Shown here piece after piece: positions 56,854 through 64,000 of a DNA stretch of 64,000 bases (the first letter of the stretch is position 1; each line of letters starts with the position of its first letter). The translations under genes and the position numbers were made by a program. The notes below the pieces were generated by a model that did no database searches, was not told the origin of the DNA, and was given only the letters and a program-made list of their open reading frames with translations. The stretch comes from Chrysemys picta bellii (taxonomy: Eukaryota; Chordata; Testudines; Emydidae), in NCBI RefSeq assembly GCF_011386835.1, contig NC_088791.1:9858998-9922997 (forward strand), in the 5' to 3' direction.

Positions 56854-57804
56854 AGGGTGACGAGGTGTCTAGTTTTCAACCAGAACACCCAGTTGAAAAG
56901 GGATCCTGGCAGCTTCGGTCAGCACCGCTGACTGGGCCATTAGCTGTTCGGTTGGCAGTGCGGTGCAGCGGGGCTGGCAGGCTTCCTGAGAGCCTTTGCG
57001 CCGTGCGGCTCCCAGGAAGCAGCCGGCATGTCCACCCTCCAGCTCCTACGCATAGGAGCACCCAGGGGGCTCTGCACACTGGCTGGGAACTGTGGCCAAT
57101 GGGAGCTGCAGGGGTGGTGCCTGCAGATGGGGCAGCGCACAGAGCCGCCTGGCTGTGCCTCTGCATAGGAGCCAGAGGGGGGACATGCTGGCTGCTTCTG
57201 GGAGCTGCTCGAGGTAAGTGCTGCCCAGAGCCTGCCTCCCTCCCGCAGCCCAACCCCTTGCCCCAGCCCTGATCTTCCTCCCACCCTCCGAACCCCTTGG
57301 TCCCAGCCCAGAGCACCCTCCTACATCCCAAACCCCTTATCCCCAGCCCTACGTCAGAGCCTACACCCAGAGCCAGAGCCCTCATCCCCTTGCACCCCTC
57401 CCCCCGCCCCAGCCTGGAGCCCCCTCCTGCACCCTGAACCCCTCATTTCTGGCCCCATCCTGGAACCCGCACCCCCAGCCCAGAGCCCATACCTCCTCCC
57501 ACACCCCTGCCTCAGCCCGGAGCCCCCTCCCATACTCTGAAGCCCTTGGCTCCACCTTCCCCTGCCTGGAACCCCCTCCTGAACCCCTCCTTTCTGGCCC
57601 CACCCCAGAGCCCTCACCGCCAGCCGGAGCCCCCCCCCAACCCCCTGAGCCAGCTCGGTGAAAATGAGTGAGTGAGAATGGGGAGAGCAAGCGGGGGGGA
57701 GGGGGGGGCAATGGAGTGAGTGGGGGCTGGGGCCTCAGGAGGGGCGGGGAAGGGGAGGGCCAAGGGTGTTTGGTTTCGTGCAAGTAGAAAGTTGGCAACC
57801 CTTA
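56854..57804 (+). mobile_element. Complete non-autonomous hAT element, 951 bp
   Basis: Flanked by an exact 8-bp duplication tctaacag at 56846-56853 and 57805-57812. Ends are agggtgacgagg and, reverse-complemented, taagggttgcca. Inside is a long imperfect palindrome: agccggcatgtcc (about 57021) faces ggacatgctggct (about 57182). A C-rich, degenerate ccagagcc/cagccc tract follows at 57220-57650. No transposase. Open frames of up to 169 codons inside are composition artefacts. Confidence 0.93.
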
Positions 57805-57812
57805 TCTAACAG

Positions 57813-59511
57813 CATAATGAGAGTAAACGAACCCTGGAACCCCGAGATCAGCCAGAAACCACCTCCAAGCCAAACAATTTTACTACACAGGAATTGGCTG
57901 CTGCGTCACAGAGGGCTGCAGCCTTTCCCCATATTGGCAAATCAGTCCTAATTTCCCCAGGTTTGTCTCGCCTCCTGAAACCTAGACCTAAGGTGGAAAT
58001 GAGGATTCTCCTGTGAACTTCTTTCAGGGTACTTGACATCACAATACAACACAACCACCCTGTCCATGCAAAAGTCAGTCACGTGACATATCCTAAAGCC
58101 GCAATTACTTGGTCCCACGGATTTTGAGAAATGGATGAACACACACACACCTTGAAGAAAACCCAGCTGGGCTTTTCTGGTCCTCCCCAGACTTTCGAAC
58201 TGGTGCTATCGGCAGTCTTTCACGTCAAACTCTTTCCTCTCCACCTAGGGTGGGCTCCTTCTTGAGCCACTTAAATGGGATCGGGCCGGGGGAGGGAGGC
58301 ACCTGCTTGACTAAACTGTCCCCAAGCTGGCAGCATATCATCATAAAGTCTCACACACACAGAAAAAAATGGAACAACTCCATACCAGCAGCCGTCTGGA
58401 AAGCCAGTGACCTGCAGAATCACAGAGCCACAACTGCTATCTCTGCAGCAGTACCCCTCCGCACTACCCGCCCCCAGCTAAATACAAAGAAACCCCACAA
58501 GGTGTCCCACCAATGCTAAATGCCCCCTCTAACCGCTCATAGACATCCCCCAAAAGCTAATGAGCCAACCTCTTCCTGGCGAGCAAACAAACAACCCAAT
58601 ACCAGGGGGACAGGACCATGCTCTCTGCTGGTGCTGGGGCGAACCCCCCCACGAGGGTTTAACCTACGTCATCAGAGCGCTGGAGAGGAGGAAAACAGCG
58701 AGCCCCTCGGGGATGGGAAGTGGGGGTGAAATTTCTTGAAAAATGAAGCACCGTAAATACAGATCACATACATCGAGTTGAACGAGCTGTCCCCTCCCAG
58801 CCTCTCCCTCCCCGGTGGGACTCAGCTACATCCTCTGTTCAGGTTTCAGCATCCATCTCTCCACAGCAGCAGCGGAGTATTCCTCCCACACAGACCCTGC
58901 TGGGAGCCTGGCGCCATGCTGGCAGCCTGCCATGCTCCCATCTGCCTCCCACTCCATCCCAGTCTGCTATTGTTTCCAATCAGTTTAGGAAACAACACTG
59001 AGAACAATTAGAAAAGATAACGAGGAGGAATTACATAATTACAGGCCATTGAATCCAAAGCATTTCACAGGCTGAGTTCTGCCCAAGAGCAGTGACGGGG
59101 GGAGAGAATAAGTGGGGGACATAATCCCACTCTTCTTTGCCTTAACTTGCCTACCTGAAGGGCATCCTTGCTGTGGCTGAGTTTTGCAAGGTCCTTGGCT
59201 GGCACGAGACAGGGTTTTCCCAGAAGACCAGTGCTTTACAGAGCTAGAGGAAGGGGGAATCAGTCATTTCTTCCATCCCATATCAAGAGCTCGGAGAGGT
59301 TTCAGATTCAGCATTACCTAGTGGGTCATAGTTACACATCAGCCCTGGGTGGTGGCAATAAGGAAGATGTTCAAGGAGCTAATCCGCTGTCGAGATCCCC
59401 AGTGAGGCTTATGTAATAGTCCCTGGCCAACTGATGACTTCCGTGTGCCAGCAGCAGGATACCAGGCAGGTAGCGGGCAAGTGTCTGGCAAGGATTTGAT
59501 AGCAACCCTTC
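57813..59511. other. Unique intronic DNA, no gene seen
   Basis: No exon or repeat family recognised. Confidence 0.45.
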
Positions 59512-59519
59512 ATGCTGCA

Positions 59520-60432
59520 TAGGGTTACCATAGCTGAACTTTCAAAAAAGAGGACACTCGGGGAGCAGGGGGATAGCCCCGCCCCCTAACCACTCCCTCC
59601 CACTTCCTGCCCCCTGACAGCCCCCCCAGAACCCCTGACCCATATAACCCCCCTGCTCCTGTCCCTGACTGTCCCAACCCCTCTCCACACTCCTGCCCCC
59701 CAACAGCCCCCCCCAGAACCCCTGACCCATCTAACCCCCCCTGCTCCTGTCCCTGACTGTCCCAACCCCTCTCCACACTCCTGCCCTCCAACAGCCCCCC
59801 CAGAACCCCTGACCCATCTAACCCCCCCTGCTCCTGTCCATGACTGTCCCAACCCCTCTCCACACTCCTGCCCCCCGACAGCCCCCCCAGAACCCCTGAC
59901 CCATCTAACCCCCCCTGCTCCTGTCCCTGACTGTCCCAAACCCACTCCACACCCCTGCCCCCCGACCCATCCACCCCACCCCCCGCTCCCTGGCCCCTGA
60001 CTGCCCCCCTTCTCCAACTCCCCAGCCCCCTTACCGTGCTGCTCGGCTTAGAGCAGGTGTCTGGCTCCACACCCCAAGGAGCGCCCCGTCCCGCCCCGCC
60101 GAGCGGCATGCTGAGGCTGTGGAGGAGGGGGGAAGCGGGGGAAGGGCTCTGGCCGCCGCTACCAGCCCCGCTGCCACGCTCCCTCACAGGCGCACTGCCC
60201 TGCCCCCCAGTGCTGCCGGGGGGCGTGCTAAGGCTGCAGGGGATGTGGGGAGCCGGGAAGTGGCTTTGGCTGCCGAGGCCCCAATGCCCTGTCAGCCGCT
60301 TTTCGCTCTTTAAATAGCCGACCGGGGGGAAATCCCGAACATTTTTAGATTTTTAGAAATTCCCCCCGGACGGCTATTTAAAGAGCGAAAAGCCGGACAT
60401 GTCCGGGGAAATCTGGACGTATGGTAGCCCTA
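59520..60432 (+). mobile_element. Complete non-autonomous hAT element with tandem array, 913 bp
   Basis: Flanked by an exact 8-bp duplication atgctgca at 59512-59519 and 60433-60440. Ends tagggttaccata and, reverse-complemented, tagggctaccata match at 12 of 13 bases. Inside are a tandem array of 87-bp units (59601-59975), a CpG-rich part (60030-60280) and a tight palindrome at 60298-60390. Its arms, ttttcgctctttaaatagcc and its complement, suggest a second, internal pair of element ends. Confidence 0.95.
59601..59975 (+). repeat. Tandem array, 87-bp unit, about four copies
   Basis: The marker ctgacccat recurs at 59635, 59722, 59809 and 59896, exactly 87 bases apart each time. Units are C-rich and differ at only a few positions. 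The array lies wholly inside the hAT element. Confidence 0.95.
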
Positions 60433-60539
60433 ATGCTGCAACAAATCTGTGCCCACCTAGGACTTCGCAGTTGTCACGCTCCTGAAAACAGTTGCCAGTT
60501 GGAACTTGATAGTGACAGCAAAGATCAAAACTCAGATTC

Positions 60540-60650
60540 TCCAGAGCCAGACGCTGAGGGCCCCTCCATTTAAACTAAAGGGGAATCTTCCTACTTTAAG
60601 CAGTATAGGGCCTATAGCACATAGGTAAGCTGTTTTTGTTCTGTCCTTTA
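60540..60650 (-). repeat. tRNA-derived SINE fragment, antisense
   Basis: The minus strand carries the A-box-like tagtttaaatgg. The preceding block ccctatactgcttaaagtag is shared with the copies at 11320 and 29735. B box lost. Confidence 0.55.
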
Positions 60651-60942
60651 GAGGCAGCATTACACACTCTCCATTTCATTACAAATTCTGTTAATGTACA
60701 GGCTGCAATTGCAAATATAGACCAGGTTTCTTTTTTCCTTCCTGCCACCCTCTCTCAAAACATCTGCCATAAAGCCCTTCGCTCAAGGAGGGTCCCTTCT
60801 AATGAGGTTGTCCAAAGTGGCTTTTAGGGAAGGACCTATCACACTTTACTCTGTTCAGATTTCAGTGCATCTCTGTATCAACCATTTTCAGCATCCTCAA
60901 ATTCCCTACTGAAAAGCAGTTAAAGCTTCTTTGATAATCGCT

Positions 60943-61492
60943 TACATTTAGATAGCACCTTCCGTCACAAACAATCCCACAATAGTTTGTAGCCATCACT
61001 GCATCCATTGTTGTAAAGCAGCCACCGCAGGAGTGGAACACAGCAGCTGTTTAATAACACTCAGGAACACTGCACAAGAGTAAAAGGGAAAGGGAAGAAC
61101 ACTCCACCCATAACCACTGATTTGTGCTGCATTCCTCCCCAGAAGTGGCTGCATTTCAAATGATGGGACAGGCAATTCTTTTTAATGTAGTGCTTTGGGA
61201 CCTGTGGGAATTAAACATACTATATAGAAATGTAAGGGGTCAGTACTCAGATGTTGATTACACAGTGATATTTGGGTCACTGTTACAGCACGATGGGAAC
61301 TGGTTTAAAGATGAACTCTGATATCAGATGATTCTCCACCCTGCCCATATCTTTGATTCTTGTGCAGTGTTCCTGACTGCTATTAAACGGCTGCCATGTT
61401 CCACCCCTGCAGTAGCTGCTTTACAATGATGATGCAGTGATGGCTACAAAGTGTTCTGGGATTGTTTGTGATGGAAGGTGCTATCTAAATGA
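60943..61492. repeat. Large inverted repeat, arms about 135-160 bp
   Basis: The left arm from 60943 (catttagatagcaccttcc) and the right arm ending at 61492 (ggaaggtgctatctaaatg) are reverse complements at roughly 85-90 percent by eye. They stay alignable through tcaggaacactgcacaaga. The spacer of about 230 bp is unrecognised. This is either a foldback transposon or two copies of one repeat in opposite orientation. Confidence 0.88.
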
Positions 61493-61788
61493 AAGTTAGT
61501 TCATGTCTGCACAATAAAGTCAGAGGCCACTTGGCTTCTGGTCTATCCATCCTGGTGGAAAATGATGTGAGTAAACCCTGCTATGAATGGGTTTGTTAAC
61601 CCTCCGAGACAAATGCTCATCTGGTTAATTTCACCTCCCAAAACCCCTGGCGTAGGTATGCCACTGTGGCCTCTTGCACTAAAAATACCAGCCCCCTGCT
61701 TACACAGCACAAATCTGGTGAGTTGTTTGTATGGCTAAAGAGAGAGAACAATCCTGTGTACTTCTACTGCACTTTTCACTGGAGGATC

Positions 61789-61911
61789 TAGGGTGACCAG
61801 ATGTCCTGATTTTATAGGGATAGTCCCTATTTTTCGGTCTTTTTCTTATATAAGCTCCCATTACTCTCCACTCCCATCCCGATTTTTCACATTTGTTGTC
61901 TGGTCACCCTA
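61789..61911 (+). mobile_element. Complete hAT MITE, 123 bp
   Basis: Perfect 13-bp inverted ends tagggtgaccaga and an exact 8-bp duplication ggaggatc at 61781-61788 and 61912-61919. This is a very common short hAT family of reptiles in my recall. The intact ends and flanks imply a fairly recent insertion. Confidence 0.97.
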
Positions 61912-61974
61912 GGAGGATCACCTGCACATCTTCCTTGTGAGGTAGATATCACTCACAGATATGTGTCAGTACAG

Positions 61975-62035
61975 AGGTAACTGGGTGAAACTCTATGGCC
62001 TGATGGTCCGTTCTGGCCTTAAAATCTATGGATCT
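61975..62035 (+). mobile_element. CR1 3' terminal fragment
   Basis: aaactctatggcctgatggt, ccgttctggccttaaaatct and atggatctac are the very end of a CR1. Confidence 0.8.
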
Positions 62036-62049
62036 ACAATTGAATATGA

Positions 62050-62270
62050 ATCAGTAAAGTGAGGACAGAAGAGCTGCAGTGACTTATCTTAAGATCACAC
62101 AAGTCAGAGGAAGAGCTGATATAATGACCCCTATACAAGTCATCAGCAGGATTTGAACCAGAGACATTCAGTACCATGCCACAGCCTGCTACCATTTGAG
62201 TTATTGGAATAACTTCTTTACAAGTAGCAGCTGCAGCAGGCTGCTATCTTCCACTAGACCAACCACTTGA
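62050..62270 (-). repeat. tRNA-headed CORE-SINE, antisense
   Basis: The minus strand has a B box ggttcaaatcc about 35 bp after an A-box-like taactcaaatggtag. It then runs into a CORE/MIR-like part (gatcttaagataagtcactg and agctcttctgtcctcacttt). It links the tRNA head seen at 52195 to a MIR-like body. Confidence 0.7.
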
Positions 62271-63225
62271 GGCGCATGTGACATACAATTATTAGAGTGT
62301 TATACTGGGAATACAGAGCCCAAAGCCCTAACTAAGCCTGTGACCTTATGCTGACCATGTGCTTCCTCAATAAGCCACAAACCAGCCTTCTCCTTGACTC
62401 CAGACATGCTGTGACTTCCCTCCATCTTCCTAGCCCTACCTATTAAGGCTGATTGATCATTTGGTTTTGATTTCCGAGAAGAGAGAAGCATCTTGAAGCT
62501 CAAGAACTTACTTGTTTGGCTGTTTGCATCTCCTAATGGACAGAGTAATTAAACATCACCCATGAGTACTAGCATTACCGGTGATCTTTGATATCTGCTC
62601 TGGCTCTGAACACTCTTTTATCCTGATTCAATCTATCGCAGCTGCTTAGTATGAATTCCCCCTTTCTTCCTTAACTTCCTGACCTCAGCAATAATACCAT
62701 TACCATGTTCTTCATGATCTAGGTGTATTTCGCACCTTCTGAAAAGAAGCCACTGCTGCTCCCCTTTCCTGACCACACAGATTGGGACGCTCCCGCAGAA
62801 AGACTTCTGGGCCTTCTCTTGCCCTCAGTGACCTGTTACCAGCGCCCTATTAAAATACAATAAAACCAGACACTACATAAGCGTTGCCGTAGCCTAATTT
62901 TCAAATGTAAAGTCCTATCTGAAACCATACATACTATGTGTATGTGCAGATGAGCTTCAAGGTCTCATTCCCAGCTCTGCTACTGGATAATAATACTCAC
63001 CTTTGTAAAGTGCTTGGATCCAAAAAATAAAATAAAAAATGCATCATTATTTTAGAGAGATTAGACAGGATAATTCTAGAATAGATGAGATGCACACATG
63101 GCAGGAGTGGACATTTCCTATTTAACCAATACATTTGGTACTTAATTACCACAGTGATGGGCACGCCAGAAATGCAGAGAGAAGAGAAGGAGAGAGACTA
63201 CACATCACGATTCATCAGGAGAAAG
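62271..63225. other. Unique intronic DNA, no gene seen
   Basis: No repeat or exon recognised. Confidence 0.45.
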
Positions 63226-63510
63226 GATGATATTGTGGTTAAGGGCCAAGGTTAGAACTCAGAAAATAGAAACTCAATTGCCACCTCTGCCACAGACTCT
63301 CTTTGTGATGTTGGGCAAGTCACTTAATCTCTTTGTGCCTCAATTCTATATCTCTAAAATGGGGATAATAATCGACTCTTTCCCCCACACTTGTGTGTTT
63401 AGATTGTAAGATCTTTGGAGCAGGGAATAAGTATATGTGCAGTACTTTGGGGCCCTTCATTCCAGTTGGGCCCTCTAGATGTTACCACAATGTAATTAAT
63501 AATTTACACT
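63226..63510 (+). repeat. Full-length MIR-type SINE with tail
   Basis: tgatattgtggttaagggcc head, gccacctctgccacagactc, tgttgggcaagtcacttaat, ctctaaaatggggataataa and the tail tttagattgtaagatctttg. Confidence 0.93.
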
Positions 63511-64000
63511 TGCAAAATCATCCCATTCCAAATGTGGTCATTATGCAGAAAACTAGGAACATTTGGGTTGGGAACAGGGGGAAGCCAGGACTTCAAAGGG
63601 AGAGATGGGAAGCAAGAGCAGATGAAATACTTAAGCAAGGGAGCCTGTGTTCATGAAAGTGTCTTTTGATTAATGAAATAAGAGGCAGGTAAAAACTCAA
63701 CAGCAAATGTCTGAAATGTGGGCAAATGGTCTCTAGGTAAAAGGCTCTTCAAAGCTTTCAACCAGGCGACAATGGCTCTTTAAACTATCAATGGTAACAA
63801 ACCATCACACTGGCTTTTTTATGCACTTGAGCAAAACGAGGGCCCCTGTTCCAAGGTGGGATGGGGTCGGGGATCTTCCATTTTGTCTCTCTTCAGAGAC
63901 ATTCCTTATGGCACCGGTTTGATTTTCCCATGATTCCGAAAACGGCTGCCCACCATCGGGGCCATTCCCAGTTGGAACGGCACAATGAACGCAGCAATTT
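63511..64000. other. Unique intronic DNA, no gene seen
   Basis: Nothing recognised up to the end of the window. Confidence 0.4.

Larger units (their letters stand above)
21507..64000 (+). other. Plexin intron, 5' part (downstream of the sema exon)
   Basis: The donor is aag|gtaggc. No following plexin exon, which would continue the sema domain, was found up to the end of the window. The intron is therefore at least 42 kb. Very large introns between the early sema exons are known for plexin-A genes. A short exon could still be missed by eye. Confidence 0.65.

Noticed and set aside
56796..57798. Several frames of 114-169 codons on both strands
   Set aside because: Contained in or overlapping the hAT element bounded by tctaacag. 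No family resemblance.
59525..60187. Minus-strand frames of 220 and 143 codons with a Gly-rich repeated motif of 29 residues
   Set aside because: They are the translation of the 87-bp tandem array (87 = 3 x 29) inside a non-coding hAT element. No domain, and every frame is open because of base composition.
1..64000. Bacterial or phage features, CRISPR arrays, operons, integrated retroviral genes
   Set aside because: None seen. The splice sites, SINEs, CR1 and hAT elements show vertebrate nuclear DNA. No gag, pol or env of a retrovirus was recognised.

Overview
This is a window of vertebrate nuclear DNA that is almost wholly intronic. The combination of interspersed repeats points to a sauropsid, most likely a turtle (a crocodilian is possible). 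Those repeats are CR1 retrotransposons whose antisense 3' ends read like gaatcatagaatatcaggg, many MIR/CORE-SINEs, several 8-bp-TSD hAT elements, TAA-flanked Harbinger-type elements, a 5S-rRNA-headed SINE and tRNA-headed SINE fragments. The species call is inference from repeat types, not from a database match.

One protein-coding exon can be supported. It lies at 21324-21506 (+), has an acceptor AG and donor GT, is phase 0 at both ends, and encodes 61 residues of the sema domain of an A-type plexin. PLXNA4 is the best paralogue guess from recall. I could not find the preceding or the following plexin exon. I therefore read 1-21323 as the 3' part of a large upstream intron and 21507-64000 as the 5' part of a large downstream intron.

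Layout: 1-5600 is mostly unique sequence with MIR copies, a GA microsatellite and a CR1 3' end. 6500-8550 holds two CR1 pieces and two MIRs, bracketed in part by a nearly perfect 45-bp direct repeat. 9100-9400 is a small CpG-richer patch. 12060-12740 is a Harbinger, CR1 and SINE-tail mosaic. 16330-16930 is a GC-rich hAT-like element. 20200-21270 is a run of SINEs, one split by GC-rich DNA, that ends about 50 bp before the plexin exon. Downstream, 25098-25549 is a complete hAT element inside a MIR. 30808-31913 is a pair of Harbinger elements sharing one TAA, with a CR1 fragment inside the first. 33842-34127 is an element of serial hairpins, followed by the 5S-derived SINE. 36181-37190 and 47470-48455 are broken CR1 reverse transcriptases. 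41434-41887 is the broken C-terminal end of a different non-LTR element. 56854-57804, 59520-60432 and 61789-61911 are three more hAT elements with exact target-site duplications. 60943-61492 is a large inverted repeat.

Between the repeats, three repeat-poor blocks (28555-28990, 43325-43775, 53750-54300) have the look of conserved non-coding elements, with octamer and homeodomain-type motifs. They are the best candidates for regulatory function, but this needs an alignment that I cannot run. I found no operon, phage, CRISPR array, defence system or other novel multi-gene system. The window's real interest lies in transposon archaeology and possible enhancers within a plexin gene.
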